From assembly GCA_015063795.1 (NCBI GenBank), contig SVTL01000003.1, positions 93,328-157,327 on the forward strand: a stretch of 64,000 nt of DNA, read 5' to 3'. This DNA comes from Oscillospiraceae bacterium. GTDB lineage: Bacteria; Bacillota; Clostridia; Oscillospirales; CAG-272. Below, one piece after another: positions 54,041 through 62,298 of the stretch. A program made the position numbers and the translations under genes. The notes under the pieces were generated by a model that saw only the letters and a list, made by a program, of their open reading frames with translations, had not been told where the DNA came from and did no database searches. Within the stretch, counting starts at the first letter, position 1. Each line of letters opens with the position of its first letter.

Positions 54041-54250
54041 CTTGTGCAACGTCTCTCTCAGAAACACTACATACCTCTGGTACAACTTCTTGTCCATCTC
54101 CATGACAGGCATGTTTAAGTCAAAGAACTTTGCAAATTGAACGTAGCTCTGTCGGTAGTGATTGATTGTTCCTTCTCTCAGGTTTCGGGCGTGGCAGTTG
54201 TCAAGATACTTGTTGCATCCCTCTTCAAGCGTCAGTGAATTTTCCTTCAC
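54041..54250 (-). pseudogene. Tyrosine integrase remnant, N-terminal domain only
   Basis: The minus-strand frame from 54250 reads SLTLEEGCNKYLDNC, then NLREGTINHYRQSY and YQRYVVFLRETL. This is the SAM-like DNA-binding N-terminal domain of phage-type or Xer-type tyrosine recombinases. The frame then ends; the catalytic domain with R-H-R-Y is absent. The break lies where the AT-rich lipoprotein gene ends. A relic of a mobile element. Confidence 0.7.
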
Positions 54251-54287
54251 AAGTCTCGTTTTTTATCATCTTTTCTGCCTCAAAACA

Positions 54288-54338
54288 ATTGGACACATCA
54301 CAATGGATTTCTCCAATATGATGTGTCCAACTTTTTTT
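54288..54338. terminator. Strong hairpin after the GGGtGRT gene
   Basis: TTGGACACATCA (54288-54299) pairs perfectly with TGATGTGTCCAA (54318-54329). Eight T follow on the plus strand; on the minus strand the tail is less T-rich. It lies 51 bases past the GGGtGRT stop. The rest of the gap 54251-54388 holds nothing recognisable. Confidence 0.75.
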
Positions 54339-54388
54339 TATTTAAGTTTCCGTATTGCTTATCGGGGAAAAGCAACCGTTTTTCCTTC

Positions 54389-55387
54389 TTACTTGCTAGC
54401 CTCTTCCACAGCAACAGCGCAAGCGACGGTCATACCGACCATCGGGTTGTTACCTGCGCCGATCAGACCCATCATTTCGACGTGAGCGGGGACGGAGGAG
54501 GAGCCGGCAAACTGAGCGTCGCCGTGCATACGGCCCATGGTGTCGGTCATGCCGTAGGAAGCAGGGCCGGCGGCCATGTTATCGGGATGCAGGGTACGTC
54601 CGGTACCGCCGCCCGAAGCGACCGAGAAGTAGTTGACGCCGTTTTCGATCGCCCACTTCTTGTAGGTACCGGCAACGGGGTGCTGGAAGCGGGTGGGGTT
54701 GGTGGAGTTACCGGTGATGGAAACGCCCACATTCTCCAGCTTCATGATGGCAACGCCCTCGGGCACGTTGTCCGCGCCGTAGCAGTTGACCTTTGCTCTC
54801 GGACCCTTGGAGAAGGGAACTTGACGAACGACCTTGACCGTCTCGGAATAGGGATCGAACTCGGTCTCGCAATAGGTAAAGCCGTTGATACGGGAGATGA
54901 TATAGGCAGCGTCCTTGCCCAGACCGTTGAGGATCACGCGCAGGGGCTTGACACGGACCTTATTGGCGTTCAGAGCGATCTTGATCGCGCCCTCAGCGGC
55001 AGCGAAGGACTCGTGGCCGGCGAGGAAGCAGAAGCACTCGGTCTCCTCGGAGAGGAGCATCTTGCCGAGATTACCGTGACCGAGACCGACCTGACGGTTT
55101 TCGGCGACCGAGCCGGGGATGCAGAAGCTCTGCAGACCGATACCGATGGCGGCAGCGGCGTCGGCAGCCTTCACGCAGCCTTTTTTGATAGCGATGGCGA
55201 CACCGACGGTGTAGGCCCAGACGGCGTTTTCAAAGCAGATGGGCTGAGTGGAGCGGATGATGTTGTCCACGTCGATGCCCTTGGCGGTGCAGATGTCCTT
55301 GCACTCGTCGATGGAAGAAATTCCGTATTCCTTCAACGTAGCGAGGATTTTGGCCTCGCGTCTTTCGTAACCTTCAAAAGTAGCCAT
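54389..55387 (-). CDS. GGGtGRT protein
   Basis: A 332-residue cytoplasmic protein of the family named after its SGGGTGRTLHPDN motif, here near residue 275. Cysteines and a Gly-rich C-terminal part (GLIGAGNNPMVGM) are also seen. The family is usually encoded next to a NifU-like scaffold, as here (12-base gap), and is thought to take part in iron-sulfur handling, but its reaction is not known to me. AAGGAGGTACAGAA precedes the ATG. Confidence 0.88.
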   Translation of the reverse strand: MATFEGYERREAKILATLKEYGISSIDECKDICTAKGIDVDNIIRSTQPICFENAVWAYTVGVAIAIKKGCVKAADAAAAIGIGLQSFCIPGSVAENRQVGLGHGNLGKMLLSEETECFCFLAGHESFAAAEGAIKIALNANKVRVKPLRVILNGLGKDAAYIISRINGFTYCETEFDPYSETVKVVRQVPFSKGPRAKVNCYGADNVPEGVAIMKLENVGVSITGNSTNPTRFQHPVAGTYKKWAIENGVNYFSVASGGGTGRTLHPDNMAAGPASYGMTDTMGRMHGDAQFAGSSSVPAHVEMMGLIGAGNNPMVGMTVACAVAVEEASK

Positions 55388-55399
55388 TTCTGTACCTCC

Positions 55400-56119
55400 T
55401 TATTCCTTGCGCGGGTCGATATACTTAGCAGCCTCATCGAAGCGGCCGTAGGTACCCTTGGACTTTTCGTAAGCCTCATTGGGCTCCATGCCCTTCTTGA
55501 TGAAGTCGGTCATCTTGCCCAGGGAAACGAACTCATAGCCGATGACCTCGTCGTTCTCGTCGAGCGCCATTCTGGTGCAGTAGCCCTCGGTCATCTCCAG
55601 GTAACGGACGCCCTTTTCCTTGGTGCCGTACATGGTACCGACCATGGAGCGGGCACCCTTGCCCAGGTCTTCCATACCGGCGCCGATGACGAGACCGCCC
55701 TCGGAGAAGGCAGACTGGGTACGGCCGTAAGCGATCTGGAGGAAGAGCTCACGCATGGCGGTGTTGATGGCATCGCACACCAGGTCGGTGTTCATGGCCT
55801 CAAGAACGGTCTTGCCGGGGAGGATCTCAGCGGCCATGGCGGCTGAGTGCGTCATGCCCGAGCAGCCGATGGTCTCAACCAGCGCCTCCTGGATGATACC
55901 GTCCTTGACGTTCAGCGAGAGCTTGCAGGCGCCCTGCTGAGGAGCGCACCAACCCACACCGTGGGTATAGCCGGAGATATCCGACACTTCTTTGGATTTG
56001 ACCCACTTGCCCTCTTCGGGGATCGGAGCGGGACCGTGGCAGGGGCCCTGAGCCACATGCGTCATGTTGGCAACCTCATGAGACATGGCGATCGGGCAGG
56101 AAAATTCTTTTTCTGACAT
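55400..56119 (-). CDS. NifU/IscU-like iron-sulfur scaffold protein
   Basis: A 239-residue protein with a SufE/NifU-N type core: VGWCAPQQGACKLSL, then ETIGCSGMTHSAAMAAEIL near residue 82, which gives the cluster-ligand Cys of the scaffold fold. It also has GRTQSAFSEGGLVIGAGMED. It is longer than a plain IscU (about 130 residues) by N- and C-terminal parts. It precedes the GGGtGRT gene in a fixed pair. AAAAGGAGAAACAAC precedes the ATG. Confidence 0.85.
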   Translation of the reverse strand: MSEKEFSCPIAMSHEVANMTHVAQGPCHGPAPIPEEGKWVKSKEVSDISGYTHGVGWCAPQQGACKLSLNVKDGIIQEALVETIGCSGMTHSAAMAAEILPGKTVLEAMNTDLVCDAINTAMRELFLQIAYGRTQSAFSEGGLVIGAGMEDLGKGARSMVGTMYGTKEKGVRYLEMTEGYCTRMALDENDEVIGYEFVSLGKMTDFIKKGMEPNEAYEKSKGTYGRFDEAAKYIDPRKE

Positions 56120-56190
56120 GTTGTTTCTCCTTTTCTGTCTGAATGTTTTTCTATTTTTTTGTTCTTTCTTTCTGATTTTAATGCGGTGAT

Positions 56191-57411
56191 TCAGGCGGTG
56201 AAATCGAAGCGGACCACATCGGCGCTTTCCTCGGTAGTTTTCACCGAAACGGCGAGAGTATACGTTTTTCCTTTTTCAAGCGAAGAAGAGATTTTCTGGA
56301 AATCGAAGGCGGACAGATCGAAATAGTGGCGGTCGCGCTGCATCATGCCGTTTTGAGAGGCGACCTCCTTGCCCTCGGCATCGAAGATCTTCAGCTTGAT
56401 GGAGTTGAGCTTGTCCGTTGAGACGATCATGCCGCTCATTTCGCCTTTGAAGGAGGCGGAATCGGGAGCGCCGTAAGCCGTCAGCACGTGGGTGAGGCTC
56501 AGATAGTCCACATAGAAGGGCTCCACGGTCACGGGGATATAGCCCTCCTTGGCCATATCGGCGAAGGTCCATTTTTCATCGATGGTCCAGGTGGTGAAGC
56601 GATTGTCGTCGGTCTTCTTCAGAATCAGATTCTGATCGATGAAGGTGATGTAGCTCTTTTCGGGAACGATCTTGCCTCCCTGAGTGCGGACAATGACGGG
56701 CTCTCCGTAGACCATGCGGGAGTGCCCCTTGACGTTGAGGCGGCGGACAAGCGTGTCGCCCTTTTTCAGCAGGGCATAGGCTTCAAAGATAGCCTGCTCG
56801 GAGTTGCGGTCGATGATGAGACGGGTGTCGTCGTAATCGTAGCTTTCGAGATAGCCGTCGTAAAGCCCGACCGGATGAAAGCCGCGTCCGCTGCCCGGGA
56901 TCATGTGCTGGGTGTAGACCACATCCACATCGATGCCGAGGATCTTTTCATAGGCAAGGAAGATGGAGGACGAGCAGTCCACGCCCATACAGGTGTCGCG
57001 GGAGGTGGGGCCGGTGTAGACCAGACCATTTTCCAGCGCCGCAACAAAATCGTCGTAGGGGGTGTCGGTCTTGTTGACATAGGGCATGCCCACATAACGG
57101 GAGCGGGGGGAGAAGGACAGCGAGCTGTGGATGCCGGTCAGATCGATGTCGGTCTTCGGGCGCCATTCCAGCGTGGCCATGTTGACCATTTCCGCCACGA
57201 CCGCCTCGCGCTGCTCTTCCTTCCAATCAACCGAAGCGAGCGGATCGGCAGGCTTTGCATCGACCGTTGTTTCGGCTTCGGTGTCGCGGACGGCGGAAGA
57301 GGCTTCCTCTTGGGGAGGCACGGCTTCGCCTTCGTCAACCGCGGGAGAATCACAGGCAAACAGCGTTGGGACAAGAAGAAGGGAGAGCAGGATGATGAGA
57401 CACTTTTTCAT
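56191..57411 (-). CDS. Papain-like (NlpC/P60-like) lipoprotein, DCSS type
   Basis: A 406-residue lipoprotein, lipobox LFAC (Cys20), Glu/Ala-rich linker to about 60. The papain-like part has YTGPTSRDTCMGVDCSSSI (Cys146), YALLKKGDTLV and KGHSRMVYGEP (His230), followed by YITFIDQN. The D-C-S-S and K-K-G-D forms are closer to classic NlpC/P60 motifs than the first array. The beta-rich tail ends VRFDFTA. It is the most divergent of the four second-cluster members and lies 71 bases ahead of the NifU-like gene. Confidence 0.8.
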   Translation of the reverse strand: MKKCLIILLSLLLVPTLFACDSPAVDEGEAVPPQEEASSAVRDTEAETTVDAKPADPLASVDWKEEQREAVVAEMVNMATLEWRPKTDIDLTGIHSSLSFSPRSRYVGMPYVNKTDTPYDDFVAALENGLVYTGPTSRDTCMGVDCSSSIFLAYEKILGIDVDVVYTQHMIPGSGRGFHPVGLYDGYLESYDYDDTRLIIDRNSEQAIFEAYALLKKGDTLVRRLNVKGHSRMVYGEPVIVRTQGGKIVPEKSYITFIDQNLILKKTDDNRFTTWTIDEKWTFADMAKEGYIPVTVEPFYVDYLSLTHVLTAYGAPDSASFKGEMSGMIVSTDKLNSIKLKIFDAEGKEVASQNGMMQRDRHYFDLSAFDFQKISSSLEKGKTYTLAVSVKTTEESADVVRFDFTA

Positions 57412-57453
57412 GGGAAAGGAACTCCTTGGGTTGCTTTCGGATGGGAGAGGGAA

Positions 57454-58932
57454 TCAGCGGTCGAAACGGAAGCGGGCGAGCTCGGCGAATTCGCCGTCGG
57501 TACCGGCGGTCTTGGCCGAGACGGTGAAGACCCAGCGGCCATTGTTTCTTCCGATGGCGTTGCGCAGCTTGACAACGGAGAAGGAACCGAGCTGCATGAC
57601 AAAGCTGTTGATTTCCTTGCTTTCACTGTAAACCTCGTTGCCGTTCAAGTCGAGAACCGCGATCTTAGCCTCGGTTATTTTCTGCGTACAGACGAACTGA
57701 CCGGTGAGGCGGGAGGGGAAGTTTTTGCCGTCACAGAGGTTATACACGGTGAAGATGGGCTCCTTCGACTGATCCACGTAAAAGTCTTCGATGCAGACAG
57801 GGAGATAGTCTCCGTTGAACAGGGAGGTGAAGGTGGCCTTCTTTTTGAGCTGCCAATTGGACTTATAGCCTTCGAAATCGCGGATGGTAGAGGTCTGGTC
57901 GGTGAAGTAGATATACGATTTTTTGCCGTCGATGCTGCCATCGTCGTTGCGGACAACCTTCGGGTCTTCGTAAACCATGCGGATGTGGGCAGAGTTTTCG
58001 GCCCAGCGGCAGACAACGCCGTCGGCTTCATGAAGCAGGGCGTAGGCCTCGAACAGCACCTGCTCTCCGCTGACCGGGGGAATGCCGGTGGTCAGAATGG
58101 TGTTGCCCCGCGCTTCGTAATCGTAACTGCCGACGGGCTCACAGCCGTGGCCATCCTTGGGAAGCATGGTCTTGGTGCTTTCGCAGGTCAGATTGGGGTT
58201 GTAGGTTTTCCAAGCGGCGGCAATGGCGCTGGAGCAATCAAAGCCAATGACATCGGCTTTGGTGGTACCGCCGGTGTAAACGCCGTCCACGAGAGCGTCG
58301 GCGAACATCTGCATGGTGCCGTCGATGCCGTTGGTGTAAGGTGCACCGTGGTAGGTGACGCCCTTTTCGTAGATGATGCCGCGCAGGTATTTGCTGGAAG
58401 GCGTGGAAATATCAAAGGTTTCCTTGGGCGTCCACTCCATGTTGGCGAGGGCGATCATATGATCGTGGATGTCCTTTCGTGCCTTTTTTTCGGAGGCAGA
58501 AATGGAATCGGGTTTGGTTTTGACGGTCACGGAAACAGCAGGCTTTGCGGAGATGGGAGCAGCTGTCGTCGTGGGAGCAGCTGTCGTCGCGGGAGCAGCC
58601 GTCGTCGCGGGAGCAGCCGTCGTCGCGGGAGCAGCTGTCGTCGCGGGAGCAGCCGTCGTCACCGGAGCAGCTGTCGTCACCGGAGCAGCTGTCGTCGCGG
58701 GAGCAGCTGTCGTCGCGGGAGCAGCCGTCGTCACCGGAGCAGTCGTCGTCGCGGGAGCAGCTGTCGTCGCGGGAGAAGTTGTTGCAGCAGGAACCATTGT
58801 GGTGTCTTCGGTAACCGAAGCGACGGGAAGGGACGTTGTTTCTTCGCCGATGCTCGGCGTTTCGTCACAGGCGGAAAAGGTCAATAAGAGGAAAAGCAAA
58901 AGCGTAACAAGGGCAATTCGTTGCTTTTTCAT
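57454..58932 (-). CDS. Papain-like lipoprotein with long TTAAPA repeat linker
   Basis: A 492-residue lipoprotein with lipobox FSAC (Cys22). Residues about 50-125 are a low-complexity stalk of six-residue units such as ATTAAP and VTTAAP, which should lift the domain away from the membrane or through the wall. The papain-like part has IGFDCSSAIAAAW (Cys233), YALLHEADGV, SAHIRMVYEDP (His316) and IYFTDQTST. The beta-rich tail ends ARFRFDR. The ATG at 58932 begins the signal peptide; a longer frame starts 13 codons earlier without support. Confidence 0.82.
   Translation of the reverse strand: MKKQRIALVTLLLFLLLTFSACDETPSIGEETTSLPVASVTEDTTMVPAATTSPATTAAPATTTAPVTTAAPATTAAPATTAAPVTTAAPVTTAAPATTAAPATTAAPATTAAPATTAAPTTTAAPISAKPAVSVTVKTKPDSISASEKKARKDIHDHMIALANMEWTPKETFDISTPSSKYLRGIIYEKGVTYHGAPYTNGIDGTMQMFADALVDGVYTGGTTKADVIGFDCSSAIAAAWKTYNPNLTCESTKTMLPKDGHGCEPVGSYDYEARGNTILTTGIPPVSGEQVLFEAYALLHEADGVVCRWAENSAHIRMVYEDPKVVRNDDGSIDGKKSYIYFTDQTSTIRDFEGYKSNWQLKKKATFTSLFNGDYLPVCIEDFYVDQSKEPIFTVYNLCDGKNFPSRLTGQFVCTQKITEAKIAVLDLNGNEVYSESKEINSFVMQLGSFSVVKLRNAIGRNNGRWVFTVSAKTAGTDGEFAELARFRFDR
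58555..58772. repeat. 18-bp tandem repeats coding for the stalk
   Basis: About twelve copies of an 18-bp unit of the type GGAGCAGCTGTCGTCGCG (plus strand), each coding for six residues (A/V-T-T-A-A-P). Near identical copies make copy-number change by slippage likely; changes stay in frame. Confidence 0.92.
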
Positions 58933-58997
58933 GTTGAGAATCTCCTGATATTTTTGTATCGAAGCGATCATCCTGTTTCAGCCGTTCGACGGAGGTT

Positions 58998-60185
58998 TTA
59001 TTTGGTGAAATCGAAGCGGGCGGCCTCGGCAAATTCGGTTTTGGTGGAGGGCGTTTTGACCGAGACGACAAAGCTCATCTTGCCGCTCTTTTGTCCGATC
59101 GCATTGCGCAGATTGACCGAGGAGAAGGAGCCGACCGACATCACATAGCTCTTGAACTCTTTGATCTCGCTGTAAAGCTCGTTGCCGCTTTCGTCCACAA
59201 CGGCGATCTTGCCCTCCATGATCTTCTGCGTGCAGTAGATCTGGCCGGAGAGACGGGCGGGGAAGTTGCTCGGATCGTTCATGCCGTTGACGGTGAAGAT
59301 CATCTCACGGCTCTGGTCTTGATAGAAATCCTCAATGCAGATCGGAAGGTAATTGTTTTTGACCAAAGAGGCAAAGGTGACGGTCTGGTCAACCTGCCAG
59401 TTGGAGGAATAGCCGCGGAACTCGCGGATATCACTGGTCTGATCGCAATAGGTGAGGATGGATTTGTCGGGGTTGATGGAGCCGTCGGCGTTGCGCACAA
59501 CGACGGGAGGGAAGGAGACCATACGGATGTGGGCCGAGTTTTTAGCCCAGCGGTTGACGATGGCGTCGCCCTTCTGCAGCAGGCAATAGGCCTCGCACAG
59601 CACCTGCTCACCGCTGGCCTGAGCGACCTCGGTGGTCAGAATGGAGGTGCCGCGGACGGAGTAGTCGTAGCTTCCCACGGGCTCACAGCCGTTTCCGTCC
59701 TTGGGAAGCATGGTCTTGGTGCTTTCGCATTTCAGATTGGGGTTAACGGTCTTCCAGGCGGCGGCGATGGCGCTGGAGCAGTCAAAGCCGATCACATCTT
59801 CTTTGGTGACGCCGCCCATATAAACGCCGTCCACGAGAGCATCGGCGAACATCTGCATGGTGCCGTCAATGCCGTTGGAATAGGGCGCGCCGCGGTAGGT
59901 AACGCCTTTTTTGTAGATGATGTTCTGCAGGTATTTGCTGGAGGGGGTGGAGATGTCAAAGGTCTCGTTGGGCGTCCACTCCATGTTGGCGAGAGCAACC
60001 ATGTGATCGTAGATCTTCTGGCGTGCCTCGGCCTCGTTGAAGGCAGGCTCGGCAGGGGCAGTCGTTTCGGAAGCGGTGGTGTCCTCGGTCTCGCCCGTGA
60101 CATCAGGCTGATCGACAGCGGTGTTGCAGGCGGTGAACGGGAAAGCCAACAAAAGCGCTAACAGCGTGAGAAATCCTTTTTTCAT
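58998..60185 (-). CDS. Papain-like (NlpC/P60-like) lipoprotein, DCSS type
   Basis: A 395-residue lipoprotein: lipobox FTAC (Cys20), short Thr/Glu linker, IGFDCSSAIAAAWKT (Cys136), YCLLQKGDAIV, SAHIRMVSFPP (His219), LTYCDQTSD, tail ARFDFTK. It is close to the 57454 and 60272 proteins (shared ANMEWTP, TMQMFADALVDGVY and ESTKTMLPKDG). AAAAAGGAGATCGTC precedes the ATG. The upstream gap of 86 bases contains a second copy of this start region. Confidence 0.82.
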   Translation of the reverse strand: MKKGFLTLLALLLAFPFTACNTAVDQPDVTGETEDTTASETTAPAEPAFNEAEARQKIYDHMVALANMEWTPNETFDISTPSSKYLQNIIYKKGVTYRGAPYSNGIDGTMQMFADALVDGVYMGGVTKEDVIGFDCSSAIAAAWKTVNPNLKCESTKTMLPKDGNGCEPVGSYDYSVRGTSILTTEVAQASGEQVLCEAYCLLQKGDAIVNRWAKNSAHIRMVSFPPVVVRNADGSINPDKSILTYCDQTSDIREFRGYSSNWQVDQTVTFASLVKNNYLPICIEDFYQDQSREMIFTVNGMNDPSNFPARLSGQIYCTQKIMEGKIAVVDESGNELYSEIKEFKSYVMSVGSFSSVNLRNAIGQKSGKMSFVVSVKTPSTKTEFAEAARFDFTK

Positions 60186-60227
60186 GACGATCTCCTTTTT
60201 TAAAAAATGGAAGAGGGGAGAGGCCGT

Positions 60228-60245
60228 TTTTTCATGACGACCTCT
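60228..60245 (-). repeat. Copy of the 58998 start region in the gap
   Basis: Minus strand GAGGTCGTCATGAAAAAA matches GAGATCGTCATGAAAAAA at the start of the 58998 gene with one change. The frame from this ATG soon ends. It looks like the leftover of a deleted or duplicated paralogue start; it also takes part in a 9-bp stem with CGGCCTCTC. Confidence 0.5.
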
Positions 60246-60271
60246 CGTCCCGATAAAGACTGTGTTCTGTT

Positions 60272-61477
60272 TTATTTGGTGAAGTCGAAGCGGGTGACCT
60301 CGTGGAAAGCATCCTTGGTGGAGGGAGTCTTGACCGACACGACGAAGGTCATCTTGCCGGTGTTCTTGCCCACCGCGCTTCTCAGGTTGACCAGGGAGAA
60401 GGAACCGATCTGCATGCAGTAGTTCTTCAGCTCCTTGACCTCGCTGTACATCTCATTGCCGTTGGCATCGAGAACGGCGACCTTGCCCTCCATGATCTTC
60501 TGCGAGCAGGTGATCTGGCCGGTGAGACGGGCAGGGAAGTTGTTGGGATCGTTCATGCCGTTGATGGTGAAGAGCATCTCCTGGGTACGGTTCACGTAGA
60601 AGTCTTCCAGACAGATCGGGATGTACCAGTTTTCAAACAGCTTGTTGAAATAAGCCTTGGCATCGATCTGCCAGTTGGACTTGTAGCCCTTGAAGTCGCG
60701 GATGGTGGAGGTCTGGTCGCAGTAGGTGATGTAAGACTGTTTGCCGTCGATGGTGCCGTCGGGATTGCGGACGACCACAGGCTCGCAGGAGACCAGACGG
60801 ACGTGCGCGGCCTCGGAGGCCCAGCGGCACATGACCGCGTCGCTCTTCTTCAACAGGGCGTATGCTTCATACATGGTCTGCTCGGTGCTGACCTTGGTGA
60901 TCTCGGTGGTCAGGATGGTGGTGCCGCGGACCGAGTGGTCATAGAAGCCAACGGCCTCGCAGCCGTAGCCCTGACGGGGGAACATGGTCTTGGTGGTTGT
61001 GCAGCGGATGTCGGGGTTGTAGGCTCTCCAGGCATCGGCAACGGCGGAAGAGCAGTCGAAGCCGACGGCATCCTCACGCGTGAGACCGCCCATGTAAACG
61101 CCGTTGTCCAGGATGGCGGCGAAGGACTCCATGGTCGCATCGATTTCGTTGGTGTAGGGTGCGCCGCGGTAGGTGGTGCCCACCTTGTAGGTGATGTTCT
61201 GAAGGTATTTGCTGGAGGTGGAAAGGTCAAAGTCCACCTTGGGGGTCCACTCCATGTTGGCGAGAGCGACCATCTTGTCGTAAATGGCCTGGCGGGCCTC
61301 CTCCTCGCTCATCTTGGGCGCGGCGGGCTCGGTTTCCTTCGCTTCTTCGGTGGTGTCCTCGGTTTGCTCGCCGGCATCGGTGGTATCGGTCACATCGGGC
61401 TGATCCACGTTGCTGTCACAGGCGGTGAAGGAAAAAGCAAGCAGCATGGCGAAAAGAACCAAAAGAATCTTTTTCAT
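60272..61477 (-). CDS. Papain-like (NlpC/P60-like) lipoprotein, DCSS type
   Basis: A 401-residue lipoprotein: lipobox FTAC (Cys20), acidic Thr-rich linker, VGFDCSSAVADAWRA (Cys142), YALLKKSDAVM, AAHVRLVSCEP (His225), YITYCDQTST, tail TRFDFTK. First of four second-cluster genes; 117 bases after pduL, with no clear promoter of its own, so it may be read from the pduL promoter. AAAAGGAGTTTGCC precedes the ATG at 61477; a start seven codons upstream includes that site. Confidence 0.82.
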   Translation of the reverse strand: MKKILLVLFAMLLAFSFTACDSNVDQPDVTDTTDAGEQTEDTTEEAKETEPAAPKMSEEEARQAIYDKMVALANMEWTPKVDFDLSTSSKYLQNITYKVGTTYRGAPYTNEIDATMESFAAILDNGVYMGGLTREDAVGFDCSSAVADAWRAYNPDIRCTTTKTMFPRQGYGCEAVGFYDHSVRGTTILTTEITKVSTEQTMYEAYALLKKSDAVMCRWASEAAHVRLVSCEPVVVRNPDGTIDGKQSYITYCDQTSTIRDFKGYKSNWQIDAKAYFNKLFENWYIPICLEDFYVNRTQEMLFTINGMNDPNNFPARLTGQITCSQKIMEGKVAVLDANGNEMYSEVKELKNYCMQIGSFSLVNLRSAVGKNTGKMTFVVSVKTPSTKDAFHEVTRFDFTK

Positions 61478-61594
61478 GTTTGGCAAACTCCTTTTCATTT
61501 TGGGTGTTTGGGGTGTGGAAAGGGCCGTCCGTTCACCAAAGCGCGGGGAAGCCGCTTTTTGTGTAGCAGCGTCCCCGTGCTGTTGGGATGGCTC

Positions 61595-62167
61595 TTACTT
61601 AACGATCTCGCCGGTGACCGCACCGAAAGCGGCGGCGGCATTGGCCTCGTCGGTGTCGATGTGCATGGCCAGAGCGAACTTGTCGCTGACGCGGACAACG
61701 GTGTCGCCGAAGACGGTGGTTCTGGGCGAGGTGATCTTAACGGAAACGATCTCCTTGTCCTTCACACCCAGACGCTCGGCGTCGGCAGTGGTCATATGGA
61801 TGTGTCTCTTGGCCACGATCACGCCCTCGGTCAGCTCGACCTCGCCGCAGGGACCGACCAGCTTGCATCCGGCGCTTCCGGCGGTGTCGCCGCTCTCGCG
61901 AACAGGAGCGGTCACGCCCAGAACGCGGGCATCGGTGAAGCTGACCTCAACCTGAGAAGAAGGTCTGGCGGGGCCGAGAACGCGGACGCCCTTGATGGTG
62001 GACTTGGGACCGACCACATCAACCTTTTCCTCGCAGGCATACTGACCGGGCTGGCTCAGATCCTTGAAGGGGGTGAGGGTATGGCCCTGACCGAACAGAG
62101 CCTCCACGTCGCTCTGCGACAGATGAATGTGTCTTGCACTGGTTTCTACAACAAAGGTTTTTTCCAT
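61595..62167 (-). CDS. pduL: Phosphate acyltransferase PduL-like
   Basis: A 190-residue zinc-dependent phosphotransacylase that moves acyl groups between CoA and phosphate. Two His-rich motifs, ARHIHLS (near residue 12) and KRHIHMTTAD (near residue 120), are those that bind zinc. No microcompartment shell genes are near and there is no long encapsulation peptide at the N-terminus, so it probably works in the cytoplasm as an acetate or propionate route. AAGGAGATATCAATC precedes the ATG. Confidence 0.92.
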   Translation of the reverse strand: MEKTFVVETSARHIHLSQSDVEALFGQGHTLTPFKDLSQPGQYACEEKVDVVGPKSTIKGVRVLGPARPSSQVEVSFTDARVLGVTAPVRESGDTAGSAGCKLVGPCGEVELTEGVIVAKRHIHMTTADAERLGVKDKEIVSVKITSPRTTVFGDTVVRVSDKFALAMHIDTDEANAAAAFGAVTGEIVK

Positions 62168-62208
62168 GATTGATATCTCCTTGAACGGTATAAAATATGA
62201 ACGCCTCC

Positions 62209-62237
62209 ATTATAATATATTTGTTCGAAAAAGTAAA
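62209..62237 (-). promoter_or_regulatory. Promoter of pduL
   Basis: Minus-strand TTTACT (62232-62237), 17-base spacer, TATAAT (62209-62214), 42 bases ahead of pduL; it could also serve the four lipoprotein genes and the NifU-like pair downstream, since no strong terminator was seen between them. Confidence 0.72.
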
Positions 62238-62298
62238 CAGGTATGGAGTAAATATTTCGCATTTTTTTGAGTTTTTTCTTAGCAGAAAGGGGTAAGTT

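Noticed and set aside
58555-58772. CRISPR-like regular repeats
   Set aside because: Units are 18 bp without distinct spacers and code in frame for a Thr/Ala/Pro stalk.
61500-61594. Terminator or promoter between pduL and the 60272 gene
   Set aside because: Only weak stems without T runs and no -10/-35 pair could be found.
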